From NCBI RefSeq assembly GCF_029227915.1, contig NC_079885.1, positions 21,401,001 through 21,465,000 on the forward strand: DNA of 64,000 nucleotides, read 5' to 3'. This DNA is from Hydractinia symbiolongicarpus. Its lineage: Eukaryota > Cnidaria > Hydrozoa > Anthoathecata > Hydractiniidae. Under the pieces are notes generated by a model. It saw only the letters and a list, made by a program, of their open reading frames with translations. It was not told the origin of the DNA and made no database searches. Positions within the stretch are counted from its first letter, which is position 1; the number at the start of each line of letters is the position of its first letter. Positions 25,284-38,240 of this stretch are shown piece after piece. The translations under genes and the position numbers were made by a program.

Positions 25284-27890
25284 TAGATAGATAGATATTT
25301 TATTTATCAATAGCAGTTATATATATACAATTAAAATTAAAAGAAAATAAATATAAAGAAAAAGAAAATAAATATCATAATTAGTCAGGGTAACAAAATT
25401 AAAATATATAATGCTATTGAAGGGAGACCATACCTAATAGCATAAAGCTAAGGCAAAGGGTATGGCCACCCTTGGACAATTACAGTAAACGATACGAGAC
25501 GCACAAAACAACACACACATAAAAGTGGGTCAAATGATAAACAACCAAGCGGGAAACAAATGGCCAAGTCTGACAATTCAGGAAGGATTAGTAAGAGGAA
25601 ACAAAGTACTTTTTCAGATCACTTCTAAGATTAAAATAATCAAGGGAAACAAATTTTCTAGTCATTAAAGACTGCAATTTATTCCAGGAATTAATGGCAT
25701 TAAATCTAATTGAGTTTTTACCAAAAGAAATAGTATTAAAGGTAGGGAGATTGATCAAACCAATTTTCTCTGCCCGAGTGCCTTGAGCATGGGTGAAGTC
25801 AACCGCAAATGTATTAAGGATAGAAGCAGGCAATTTTTCATGAAATAGTTTATGTAAAAATAGAATATTGTGACATTTGACAATATCAGAGAATTTGAGG
25901 AGCTCAAGATTACCATACAGGTGACTGGATGATGCTCTTCGAGATTCAAAAGAAATGAGTCTAATAGCAAAATTTTGCAAAACAGAAATACGATTAACAT
26001 CAAGACTGTTTGGCTGACCCCAAATTTGATTACAATATTGCAAGTGTGAATGAAAAATGGCATAGTAAACTAGAATAAGAACATTTAAAGGCACAAAGTG
26101 ACGAAGTTTAGCTAAAGCTCCATTGGCCCTCTTGAGCTTGGCAACAGTATCATTGATCTGAGACTTCCAGCTTAAATCAGAATCTAATAGAACACCAAGA
26201 TATTTAATACAATTACTAGGTATAAGCCTTTTACCATTGATAAAAAGCCTAAAATCGTAATTAAGAGGTTTCCGTGTATGTTTAAAAACAATGTACTCAG
26301 TCTTACTAGCATTAAGAGAAATTTTATTGGCATTGAGCCAATGGCAAAGAAGCTTGAGATCAAAATTCATTTGTTTGGCCAGTTGTTTCAAAGATTTACT
26401 GAAGTTTAAGAGATTGGTGTCATCAGCAAAGTGATGCACCAAAGAAAAATTAATTGAACAATGCAGGTCGTTAATATAAATTAAAAATAAAAGAGGTCCT
26501 AAAACAGAGCCCTGAGGGACACCATGCCTGATAAGATTACTAGTTGATATATTTCCATTGATGGATACAAACTGTTGACGTCCTGTTAAGTAAGACTTAA
26601 ATAGTGAGAGTGGGGTACCACGAATTCCATAGTGAAAAAGCTTTTTAAGCAAAATTTCATGATCAACCGTATCAAAAGCCTTTTGAAGATCAATGAACAC
26701 TCCACATGCATAATTTCCTTTATCAAGAGCATCCATAATTTTTTGAGAGATGTTCAGAAGTGTTTGAGAAGTCGAGTAATTTTTCCTAAAGCCAAATTGA
26801 TGCTTGTAGAGGGCGTTGTTTGCTTCGAGAAAACCATACACTCGTTTGTATATGATTTTTTCATATATTTTATCAATATTTGAGAGTAAGGATATAGGTC
26901 GGTAATTTGTTAATTCTAATTTGGACCCTTTTTTATAAATAGGGATGGTCTTGGCAGTTTTTAGGTTTGTAGGAAAAATACCAGTTGTGAAAGACAAATT
27001 AATAAGTTTTGAAAGTGGTATAGATAATTCAGATTTAACAAGAGTTAAAATATGGGCAGGAATACTGAATGGCCCAGAAGATTTACCAGGGTCAAGGGAA
27101 GAAATGCAATGCAGAACTTCTAAATCATCAGTTGGTGAAAGAAACATCGAATTAGAAGTAGAATTTTTTAGAAAAGAGGAGAAATGTTTTCGAGTGAACG
27201 GGATATTCATTCTGATGTTATCTGCAATTGAAGCAAAGTAATCATTAAAAGAATTAGCAATTGTCACTGGATCAGTTACAACAGAGTTATTAATGTTCAT
27301 ACAGGTGGGAGAAGCAGAAACAGAAGAACGAACAGAAATAATATCTTTAACCCCTTTCCAAATATTGCCAATATTTTTTTGGTTATTGCTAAAATATTTA
27401 TTGAGGAAATTACTCTTACTCATTCTACATAGAGATACAATTTTGTTGCGGTACTTTTTAAAACTCTCTAGCAAGGAAGACTTTAAAAGTGGATCTTTCT
27501 CTCTTAAAAAGCATTTATGCAGATGGTCTCTTTTGATTATTGAGGTAAGGATACCATTAGTAATCCAAGGATTGGATTTTTTTTTTCTTTTTTTGTTGCA
27601 TATTTTTTTTAGAGGAGCATGATTGACCAATAGACTGTTGATGCAATTGTAAAAATTGTTAAACAATAAGTTGGGATCATCTACATTCAATTGTAGGATA
27701 TCATCCCAATTTTTATTGTGAAGTTCAGTGAGAAAGTCATTGTGATGAAATTTCTTCCAATCATGAACAAATATATCATCAGAGGTGTGCAAAGGATTGA
27801 TTGCAGACAAGTTTTTTAAGACTAAGAACTGAGGGAAATGGTCAGATATTGAACTTATAATATTACCAGACACAGTGTCCCACTTGGCTG
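25284..27890 (-). mobile_element. 5'-truncated Jockey/CR1-type LINE with a long intact RT frame
   Basis: The minus-strand frame 27873-25588 is open for 761 codons. It begins with the last part of the AP endonuclease (ISDHFPQF, the SDH motif), runs through a linker, and then covers a full reverse transcriptase: PGKSSGPFSIP, NYRPISLLSN, FGFRKNYSTSQTL, FIDLQKAFDTVD, GVPQGSVLGP, the catalytic FADDT near 26425, LGVLLDSDLSWKSQI, and a C-terminal domain ending in YFVSSY. The 5' end, with ORF1 and most of the endonuclease, is missing at about 27890. The 3' untranslated part runs to a (TATC)n tail at 25284-25297. An intact frame of this length means a young insertion, although truncation makes it non-autonomous. 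The same family recurs at 28103-29650. Confidence 0.93.
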
Positions 27891-28102
27891 AACTAAAATA
27901 AAGCTAGCGTAATCTAACGTAACGTCAGGCTAACGTAATCTTTCTTCTAACTTCGTATTTAACCAACCCAAATTTTTTTAGAAAGGAGTAACCCAGACAA
28001 ACAAGCTTTATCTAGAACATGCCATATAAGAACTTTCTGCAGTTGCTGACTTTACAATGTTTAGAAATGTTTAGAAAAGTGCAGGCACGTGTTTTTTTAT
28101 AT

Positions 28103-29650
28103 AAGATAGATAGATAGATATTTTATTTATCAATAACAGTTATATACAATTAAAATAAAAATAAATATAAAGAAAAATAAAATAAATATAATAATTAGTC
28201 AGGGCAACAAAATTAAAATGTATAATGCTATTGAAGGGAGACCATACCTAATAGCATAAAGCTAAACGATACGAGACACACAAAACAACACACACATAAT
28301 AGTGGGTCAAATGATAAACAACCATACGGGAAACAAATGGTCTGAAAAGTCTGAAAATTCAGGAAGGAATAGTAAGAGGAAACAAAGTACTTTTTCAGAT
28401 CACTTTTAAGATTAAAATAAGCAAGGGAAACAAATTTTATAGTCATTAAAGACTGCAATTTATTACAGAAATTAATGGCATTAAATCTCATTGAGTTTTT
28501 CCCAAAAGAAATAGTATTAGAGGTAGGGAGATTGATCAAACCAATCTTCTCTGCCTGAGAGCCTTGAGCATGGGTGAAATCAACCGCAAATGTATTAAGG
28601 ATAGAAGCAGGCAATTTTTCATGAAATAGTTTATGTAAAAATAGAATATTGTGACAATATCAGAGAATTTGAGGAGCTCAAGATTACCATACAGGTGACT
28701 GGATGATGCTCTTCGAGATTCAAAAGACATGAGTCGATTAGCAAAATTTTGCAAAACAGTAATACGATTAACATCAAGACTGTTTGACTGACCCAAAATT
28801 TGATTACAATATTGCAAGTGTGAATGAAAAATGGCATAGTAAACTAGAATAAGAATATTTAAAGGCACAAAGTGACGAAGTTTAGCTAAATCTCCATTGG
28901 CCCTCTTGAGCTTGGTAACAGTATCATTGATCTGCGACTTCAAACTTAAATCAGAATCTAATAAAACACCAAGATATTTAATACAAATTACTAGGTATAA
29001 GCCTTTTACCATTGATAAAAAGCCTAAAATCGTAATTAAGATGTTTCCGTGCATGTTTAAAAACAAATGTACTTAGTCTTATTAGCATGAAGAGAAATTT
29101 TAGGTCGTTAATATAAAATATAAAATAAAAGAGGCCCTAAAACAGAGTCCTGAGGGGCACCATGCCTGATAAGATTACTATTTGATATATTTCCATTGAT
29201 GGATACAAACTGTTGACGTCCTGTTAAGTAAGACTTAAATAGTGAGAGTGGGGTACCACGAATTTCATAGTGAAAAAGCTTTTTAAGCAAAATTTTATAA
29301 TCAACGTAGCAAAAGCCTTTTGAAGATCAATGAACACTCCACATGCATAATTTCCTTCATCAAAAGCATTCATGATTTTTTGAGTGATGTTCAGAAGAGT
29401 TTGAGAAGTCAAGTAATTTTTCCTAAAGCCAAATTGATGCTTGTAGAGGGCGTTGTTTGCTTCGAGAAAACCATACACTCGTTTGCATATGATTTTTTTG
29501 TATATTTAATCAATATTTGAGAGTAAAGATATAGGTTGGTAATTTGTTAATTCTAATTTGGATCCTTTTTTATATATAAATAGGGATGGTCTTCGCAGTT
29601 TTTAGGTTTGTAGGAAAAATACCAGTTGTGAAAGACAAATTAATAAGTTA
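28103..29650 (-). mobile_element. Second, more decayed copy of the same LINE, 5'-truncated
   Basis: Nearly identical along its length to 25284-26990 and in the same orientation, ending in the same (TATC)n tail followed by TTTTATTTATC on the plus strand. It is truncated within the reverse transcriptase fingers at about 29650. Relative to the first copy it has lost roughly 300 bp at 29101, which removes the FADDT catalytic segment, and it carries several small frameshifts. Only about 200 bp separate the two copies, so either two insertions landed close together or part of the first was duplicated. Confidence 0.92.
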
Positions 29651-30814
29651 AATCTTTGGTATCATTTGTATTTTTAATACAAACTTTTTCGTATTATCAA
29701 AATTACAAGTTCGCATAAAGTTTGTATAATTTAAAATAAAGTTTGTTTGTAGTTTGTATCGTTTCAAAGAAGTTTGTATGAGAAATTGCGTATAAGAAGT
29801 TCGTTTATTATAATTGGACTATTATCTAAAGTCTTTATATTTAAATTTATTTAACAATTATAAAGTTTATTTCGTTATACGAAGTTCGTTTATTTTATAT
29901 GGACTTATTAGGTTTTTATATTCAAATATTTTTTACAAATGACAAAATTCGTTTATTAACGAAGTTTGTTTAACAAATATTATTCACGCTTATTACGCGT
30001 CTTATTATAAGAAAAACTTTCAAAATAAACTTCCTGCGTCTTGTTATATAAAAAAAATGAACTTTACTTTTTGAAAATTAAATAATAAGTTTAAATAATA
30101 TTGCTTGCGCTAGAATTAAATAATAAGTTTAATTCTTCAATACAGTGTCTACAACGGAGAAGTGTGTTACGACAAGCATTTTTTTATGTATTATTGCATC
30201 ACATACGCAGTTAATATTTTTTGTTGCGAAGGGAGAAATAATAATAATTTGTCTCACTAAAATTTTGTTGGATAAATTTGTTTTTGTATGACTTAAATTA
30301 TTTTTACGTGGAATCTCTTTGCATTAAGATACTCAAAACAGCTTGGTTTCATGATACACAGCCTGTACTCACAGTACCAAAAAAAGATTTAGCAGGGTTA
30401 AGTGTGGTAAATATTTTTTTGCATAGCTAAATATAGAATTGTGTGAAAATTAAGTGAATTAAGTATTATGTATGTAATTCACTGTTACTTCAGATGTGGA
30501 AGAGGCAACTAAATGTGAGGCCAATTCCAAAAGTGACAGTGTATTTCTTGATGTGCCCTTGCTTACTCAAAATTCACTCAGTTGAGAGAATATCCATATT
30601 CCCACCAAACACCCGCAAGAAAGCCATACTTTAAGATGAATCAATGGCACTGGGTTGGAGCGCATAATAGTCTTAAGCCTTAATTTAAAATTGACTGATG
30701 GAAGCTGGGCACTAAGTATCACTCGATAATAATCATGCATAATCATTCTTTACTGTTAATATAATTGTTTGTTCTTTTATTTAGCACTAAAAGATATATA
30801 CATTTGGTATCATT
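29651..30814. other. AT-rich degenerate repeat, no gene
   Basis: Between 29690 and 30130 short words such as AAGTTTGTAT, AAGTTCGTTTATT and TTATATGGACT recur at irregular spacing, which suggests an old tandem or element-derived sequence. The rest up to the TRIQK start shows nothing recognisable apart from a possible promoter region. Confidence 0.45.
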
Positions 30815-31637
30815 ATGGTTCGAAAAGATGCCAACCAATCAAGAAGTGATGTTGAAAAGTATAGGAAGCAGTTAGGTAATCAAATTGCTTTTATATTTCT
30901 TCTGTGATGGGAGAGAAATGTGCAACTTAAATCTTTTTTTTTTTTTCAATTCAGGAAAACAAGAATTTAAAGGACGTAATAAAAAACATACTTTGGCTGT
31001 TAAAACTCGTGCACAAGCGAGAAAATCAGAGTCTCCACTCAAGGTAGATGGTTATTTTGTAACTTTACTTTAAGTACTAATAGAGTGTATATATATAATT
31101 TGGTGATTGAAGAAAAAATCTTTAAATTCAGTCAAATTTAATTTGGTGAAGTTGAATTAAAAATATAACTAAAACTAAATTTTTTTTAAGCAGTTAGGGC
31201 AAAAAAGACTTTGTTGATTTGTTGACAGAAGTAAAACTTAAATTTGTTGTTTATTTAACTTGAGGATAACAGAAATTTTGCTTGGATTTAATTTGGTGTT
31301 GGCAAAGGAAGAAAATATTAGTGCAGTTTGGCAATGTTAGACGAAAATCTCCAATTTGGCCAATTTTTTTAAGCCAATAAGGTAGTTCTCTGTAACTATT
31401 TTTATCAAATCCACCCTCATATATTAGACCTCAATTTTACTAATGATTTGACTTTTTGATCTTTTAGGCTCTTCCTGCCTGCTCCAAAAAAATGGTTAAA
31501 AGAGCATTTAGGGTATCCAACCTGTTTATGTTATATTTCTACTTATACTTTAGACTGGTTTAATGGCGCTTGGAATATTTACAACTTTGTTGGCTGTTGT
31601 GTACTTATTTTTTTACTGGCGTTTTTCTGTGACCTAA
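30815..31637 (+). CDS. TRIQK: TRIQK homologue, triple QxxK/R-motif membrane protein
   Basis: A 77-residue protein in three exons with GT/AG borders and consistent phases: 30815-30875, 30955-31043 and 31554-31637. The N-terminus MVRKDANQ and the block EKYRKQLGKQEFKG match the TRIQK family, and the three defining motifs are visible as QLGK, QEFK and QARK. Exon 3 encodes one transmembrane span (LGIFTTLLAVVYLFFYW) and a short tail before TAA. TRIQK is a small endoplasmic-reticulum membrane protein of poorly understood function, 86 residues in vertebrates; the slightly shorter tail here is the main difference. It is too short and too split to appear as a clear single open frame. The family call rests on the triple motif plus the single terminal span. 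Confidence 0.85.
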
Positions 31638-34003
31638 CATGCCCAGATCATTTTGGAAATTATATGTAATTAGTATTTTAATAACTTAATTTTAGGATAT
31701 AATATTATTTTAGTTACTTGTTTTTTGAATTAGCAACCATAGATACCTTCATGTAAGTTATTGGCGACCTGTCGTAAAATATATAATATTTTGTAGGTTC
31801 ATTGGTGTCAAGTCTAAACAAGAAGCCTATGGGCTTTGGCAATTTCTGCAAGGAAGGCAATATAACGTAACAAGTGAGGAAACTAAATGATGCAACATGA
31901 AGTCTAAGAGTTTCTACTTGTTGTTTTATGAGACGTTTCTCAAAAAAATGTATCACAGCGTTTTGAACTAAATTTGGCATTTGTAGTAAAACATTAGTAG
32001 CCTCACTTCATTAAATACATATTCAAAGAAATAATAGTAATAAAATTAAAAACATGATGCCATAAAAATTGCTTTTGTTTTACAATAATGAAACTGATTA
32101 GTTAGGCTTAAAAAAATATTCACTAAAAAGCCTGTGTACGAAGCTTTTAATAAGACATAATTTTTGCTACATGATCTAGAATTTTTTTTGAGTATACTTA
32201 GTGCTCTCCCAAAAAGTATTTTAGAAGCAACAACACCATTCATAGCGATAATAATATCTTTACGACTGAGAAAGCATTTCAAAATATTTAAAGTGAAACA
32301 AACAACTCTTTATAAAAGAAATTTAAGGACTAAACGTTAAAAATATAATGTCTTATATGTAGAGCTAAATTATCTTAATATTATTTTGTATTATAATATT
32401 ATTTCTGATGGAAAGATAAAATATCATTCAAGTACAAATTAATTTATTGCAAAAATGAACAGTATGACGATATGTCTGTGGTTTATCAAGAGTTGCAAAA
32501 AGTAATTAACTGATAGATAGAATGTAAAAACAAAACAATTTCCTTATAGAGTGTGGAAATTAAAAGTTACCTCTCATAAATTATGCAGCATAATTTTTAA
32601 AGTAAAAAAATAAATTAAACTAATCAGTGAAAAACACTTTTGTTTGTTCTTAAAAAGGTAATTTAAGACATTTATGGTCATATGATATTGTTGTGTAGAC
32701 ATTAAGTCTAGAATGATCAAGAAATTGAAGCAGTTCTACATTGTGCATTGATTGTGCAGGATTTGACTCACTCTAAGCTACAACACTGTATTAACAACAC
32801 ACACATAGGCAGCTTGTCCAGATGTAATGTATGAAAATTTATGATACACACGTTTATTCATTGTTTACTGAGAATGTTTTTCTTCAATCAGTCGATCATG
32901 ACATGCAAGTATAATTGGTGTAGTGGAATTAAAAAAGTGTGATTTTGCACACCGCTAATACCATTATGCCTTCTAGTTTTAAATTTTGTCCTAAAATCTT
33001 CTGCATTTTTTCTTGATATTTCTATTAAGTAATACAGGGTAAATTTTGATTGTGATATTTTGTTTTAATTTTTACAATGACTATATTGAATGGAATGTTT
33101 GCGCTCTGGTGACGACACACCTTTACTTGGTTCCAGTTTTTCTCATTTTCTTATATATAAAGACTGAAATAAACAGCACTTCAATAGTCAAGAGTGACTT
33201 AATAAAAAAGATTTAAGTTGTATATATGTTTTTTTTTTTTCTATTGCATGCGTAAATATCTGTTTTTTTATAATTTTTCTGTTTTATCAATGTATACTTT
33301 TTTGGGGTTACTTTTGAACTGGGCACATATATTTTGGTGTAACCCACAACACTTCAAAAAACTTTTCCTTATAGTTTATATGAAGTTATGGTAGTTGCCG
33401 AGTTTGAAATAACTTGAAGCAAGTATTTTTTGCAAAAATTGCTAATTTAAAAATGACACACACTTTTGAACATGATCATTAAAAAGTTCTGCTTTAAAAA
33501 ACACTAAAATTATTTTAAAAGATGCTTTTAAAATTCACTTGCATAATTTACTTATTTTGGTTTAAAGTAATTACGTTATTTTAACAGATTTAGCAGTTGC
33601 AGGGCTTGTGAATTGAACGAAAAATATTTCTATAAAGCCCCCTCCCCTTTTCCTTTTCTAAACAAAAAAAAAAAGAACAGGGTAAACTTCTTATTTTTCA
33701 GTCCTGAGTACTCAATAACATTGCAAAAGGTTAGAAAAGAAGTGTAATCTACTAATCAGCTTTTTATTCCAGAACTTTATAAGGGATAGTAAGATGTCAA
33801 CACAGTTGCTGTCATGTTGTAATGTTGACATGTTAACAAGTTGTCTATCATAACTGAAAACGAACCTTCTTATAATTATGCCAAATTGTATTAAAAATGT
33901 TGGTCAAGAAGAAAGCTTAAAAAAGTAATTTAAAAAAAAAAATTTTAAAGTGTGCTCCTTAAACCTTTTTTAATATCTTTATCCCAGGAAGTATAATTGC
34001 AGA
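31638..34003. other. Intergenic, no gene recognised
   Basis: AT-rich sequence between TRIQK and the first HYKK-like gene. It probably includes the TRIQK 3' untranslated region and, at the right end, a 5' untranslated exon border (AG at 33985-33987, 17 bp before the HYKK-like ATG). Open frames at 31714-31980 and 32046-32282 on the minus strand have no recognisable domain. Confidence 0.45.
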
Positions 34004-36079
34004 ATGACTCAAACGGTTACCGTAACTACAAATGGCATTAAAGTTCGTCCGTCTGTGAATAGAGAACAAGTGAAAGAGATAGCAAAGAAATGTTTCGGTC
34101 TGGAAATTGATGAATCAAAGGAAATTAAAGAAGCTGTCTCGTATGACGATCGAAATTTTTTGTTTAAAGGTATGTTACTATTTAGAAATGAATTTTCTTG
34201 CATGTTTTTGGAGGAAAGATTTGTATTAACATAATTTGTAAATTGTTGGAGCTATGACCTAGCAAGCTAGAGGTGTTTAATCTCAGTGCTGCACGTTTAA
34301 GTAATATTTTTGTTGTTGTAGTTGTTGTTTTTTTGGGGGAGGGGGGGGGGGGGAGAAAGGGTTCTCTAATCAGGAATAAACTCAACTTTCATGTTTACAT
34401 TCCAAAATGTCATCCCAAAATTTTAAACCTTTTGTGATTGTTCTGAAGGCCAGATTGACCATTGTCAATAATGTATCGCATTTTCCCAATGCTAATAACG
34501 AAATGCGATGATCGATTGGTTACAATTTTTATACATCTAACCCTAACAAGGGTTAGTTCTCATAAAGCTAATAATGAAATGTGATGAATGATTGGCCATA
34601 TTATTTGCAAACATCTAGCGATTATTCTGATCAACTACTCGCGAAAATTAACTGGTATGGTATTACGCATCTGTAAACAATCAAAAAGCATGAAGAAAAT
34701 GAAAGAAAAACTTTTTGTAAAGCAAACATATGCAAAATCATTATATTAAATCCATCCCTTGCTTTTTTTGTTTGTTATTACCATTACATGACCACCCTTT
34801 AACTTATGATGAACATACGTTTGGACAGCCCCCTTTTGATAATGTTATATTCTGTAATTTGTGAACAATTCTGTATCATCTAGCCATACCACTACCCTTA
34901 TTTGCATTTAAACCCATTTTGTCTACTTTCCAGGTAAGCTGAATTGTCGTGGTAGTGGAACTGACAAAATGTACCAAAGTTTTGAGGAATATGTTTTAAA
35001 AATATACAATGCTTCTGAAACCAGTGTTGTGTCGTGGTATAAACATATTAACAATATGGTAGCAGCTACCTATGAGAAATGTCAAAGCAATTTTAAAATA
35101 CCATTTCCAATTGCTGATGTAAAAACCAATGAAAATTGTGTTTTGTATGATATACCACTCGAAAAAAATGTTGAAGCAAGTGAAGAATTGTTGCATGAGT
35201 TATGTTTAAACAATCAATTTGTATCTAAAGAAAATTCGTCGTATTATGTAAAGCATGTAGTTCGATTAACAGTATTTATACCTGGTCAGACTGTAGATGT
35301 TAAAAATCTAGATGATGATCTTGCATTTAAATTTGGTTCATGTGTTGCACAGTTAGCGACTATATTGAAGGTAAATGACTGAAGTTTAAGTGACATTTTT
35401 TGTTTTGACGATTCTTGTTTTTCTTAAAATTTCCTGATATGTTGTTTACCTGTCTGTCCTTTTACGTTGTACCTAGGATTTCCCAAAACCAGAGGAGGAT
35501 TTGCGTCAAGATTTTGTGTGGAACACATTATATACCTATAAAACGTTACAAGATCCCTACATTTTATCTATGAAAGACGAGACGAAAAAGACAATTGCAA
35601 TAGGTATATTACAAAAATTTGAAAAAAATGTATTACCCAAGTTAGAAAATTTATCAAAGCAATGGATTCATGGTGATCTAAATGAACTTAATCTTCTGAC
35701 ATGCATAGACAATAATGGTAAATCTCGTATCACTGGAATTGTTGACTTTGATGATATGTGCTATTCATATAGTGTTATTGATGTTGGTACTGCATTGATG
35801 TATATTACATATTCATCACCCAGAGAGCGTTGTTTTGATATCATCAAAAAATTCATACGTGGGTATACATCAGTGTTGTTATTAGGAGACACTGAAAAAC
35901 ATGTGCTGTTTACAATTATGTTGACACGATACATACAATCATGCATTGTTGGGGAGTACCAGTATTATTATGTAGACCCAACAAATGAATACTTATTACT
36001 CACACCAAGTCGTGCATGGGAGACATTAAAGTTTTTAATGAATGAAGGTGAAGACAAATTTTTAGAAGTTATTAGCTAA
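34004..36079 (+). CDS. HYKK: Hydroxylysine kinase-like protein (APH fold), tandem copy 1
   Basis: Member of the aminoglycoside-phosphotransferase-fold family that includes 5-hydroxylysine kinase (AGPHD1), a GTP-dependent enzyme of hydroxylysine breakdown. Three exons join in phase: 34004-34169, 34934-35370 and 35477-36079, giving 401 residues against about 373 in human HYKK. Exon 1 has the N-terminal lobe (IRP/KVRP stretch, SYDDRNFLFKG, the nucleotide-loop region). Exon 2 has FVLKIYNASE-type lysine motif sequence (YVLKIYNASE) and the hinge. Exon 3 has the catalytic loop WIHGDLNELNLL and the metal-binding GIVDFDDM. An AG just upstream of the ATG suggests an intron in the 5' untranslated region. 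The second copy lies 2.8 kb downstream. Substrate is inferred from family only. Confidence 0.88.
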
Positions 36080-36412
36080 TATCAAAAAGCCATCTGTAGC
36101 TGGTTTTTAGAATATTCAAATTAGGTATATATTTTTCTTGAGCATAAGAAAAAAATAAGCTTTTCTTAGAATATACCTGAACGATTTAAATCAGGGGAGA
36201 AGAGCACTACTTGTCACATATCTTCGTGTTTACCCATCATATGGATTTTTATAAATATCTGCTTACGGCAGTTGAATTTTTAAAGTACTTTGTCATTTGA
36301 TTTTATTACTGTATTTGTTGTAAAGAAGAAAGTTTTACTCTAAAAATCGGATTTCTATGTTACTGTATGGACCTTTTCTGCACTCTATAGTGAATTTTTG
36401 AATTTATTATGT

Positions 36413-37122
36413 TAAAGGGGCTACGAAACGATTCAATAAGCTTTATCCCTGCAATTTCCAAAGAATGACGTGTAATAAACGGACCGCTCGATAGGTGCAA
36501 GAAATTAAAAATACTTTAGAACCACAGACATCTAGACAACCTGTTTATAAATAATTAATTTTTTATGTTGAATTTGCTACTTTTATTTTTGTTTTTTAAA
36601 AAAGAAAAATTTCCCTTCAGTAATCTTTTTGCCGGTAAAATAAGCTACGGTCTGTAAAATATATTAAATATCAGTAAATCGAAAGTTTGTTTTGACAACG
36701 GGACAGAGACAACATGAGAAGCTTTACTTGTTAAAAAATACTATGTTATTAGCTTTAAAAAGGTAATTAAGTATCTGTAAAAGTCATTGTTGTTGCTTAG
36801 AATGTACAATAAACTTATTTGTTTCGAATTTCGAATGATATAACTAGCTAGCTAGTTAAAAAGGTTTAAAGTTAATTTTATTAGAAAGTTTGAGTTAAAA
36901 GCAAGGTAAGTACTTATATTGAATAAATCATGGATATCCAATATAATATAGGGAACTTTTCTGTCATTTAAGTTATATTTGATGTTCCATATCATATTTT
37001 AACAGATTTAAGTTGTTGTTTTTGTCCTCAGTGATCATAAACTTTTCCATCACCATTAGCTCGACTTTCGTGTATAAGTCAGTAAAGTCGAAAACCAACA
37101 GCCGTTTGGTAGCCCCTTTAAA
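36413..37122. mobile_element. MITE, AAGGGGCTACGAAACG family, copy B with internal insertion
   Basis: Ends match copy A at 7971-8369: AAAGGGGCTACGAAACG at the left and inverted CGTTTGGTAGCCCCTTTA at the right, with shared interior blocks GGACAGAGACAACA and AAAGTCGAAAACCA. It is about 310 bp longer because of extra sequence between roughly 36720 and 37030, which is absent from copy A. Confidence 0.8.
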
Positions 37123-37372
37123 CTCTGTCATACATTTTAATGATGACTTTGATAGTGCCATGTGATGATTTTTCAAAATAAGTTCCTAAAAATTATTTCA
37201 TATTTTTAAATAGCATAAAAGGTATTTCGAATATAGCTGTGTTGTAGTGTATACAAAAGACACGCAACTAAAAATATTCCAAAATGTTTTCAAGCTACAT
37301 AGCACTTGCTTTTTTGTGTTCTTGGGCTGTCGGCTGTCGTTTTTACCAATATATCAAGTAGGTAACATCAAT

Positions 37373-38240
37373 CGTCTACTTACTTCTGTTTACTTGTGTT
37401 TACTTGTGTTTAATTGTGTTTACTTATGTTTACTTCTGTTTACTTCTGTTTACTTGTGTTTACTTGTGTTTACTTGTGTTTACTTTTGTTTCCTTGTGTT
37501 TACTTATGTTTAATTGTGTTTAAATATGTTTACTTACGTCTACTTACGTCTACTTATGTTTACTTATGTTTTCTTATGTTTACTTCTGTTTACTTTTGTT
37601 TACTTGTGTTTACTTGTGTTTACTTGTGTTTACTTGTGTTTACTTGTGTTTACTTGTGTTTACTTATGTTTACTTGTGTTTACTTGTGTTTACTTGTGTT
37701 TACTTGTGTTTACTTGTGTTTACTTGTGTTTACTGGTGTTTACTGGTGTTTACTTGTGTTTGCTTGTGTTTGCTTGTGTTTACTTGTGTTTACTTGTGTT
37801 TACTTTTGTTTACTTATGTTTACTTTTGTTTACTTGTGTTTACTTTTGTTTACTTATGTTTACTTGTGTTTACTTGTGTTTACTTATGTTTACTTCAGTT
37901 TACTTATGTTTACTTGTGTTTACTTCTGTTTACTTGTGTTTACTTATGCTTTCTTATAATTTACTTGTGTTTAATTGTGTTTAAATATGTTTACTTACGT
38001 CTACTTATGTTTACTTATGTTTTCTTATGTTTACTTATGTTTACTTTTGTTTACTTATGTTTACTTGTGTTTACTTCTGTTTACTTGTGTTTACTTATGT
38101 TTACTTGTGTTTTCTTATGTTTACTTGTGTTTACTTGTGTTTACTTATGTTTACTTATGTTTACTTTTGTTTACTTGTGTTTACTTGTGTTTACTTATGT
38201 TTACTTGTGTTTACTTCTGTTTATTTGTGTTTACTTGTAG
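37373..38240. repeat. 10-bp minisatellite, about 86 units
   Basis: Almost uninterrupted tandem units of TGTTTACTTG, the last base varying among G, A, C and T. A block with variant units (TTAATTGTGT, TTAAATATGT, TACTTACGTC) at 37509-37580 recurs at 37969-38040, showing a higher-order period of about 460 bp. A one-base insertion near 37958 shifts the register. All three plus-strand frames stay open over long stretches because a 10-bp unit without a stop cycles through every frame. The array lies between the two HYKK-like genes, next to a MITE. Confidence 0.97.
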
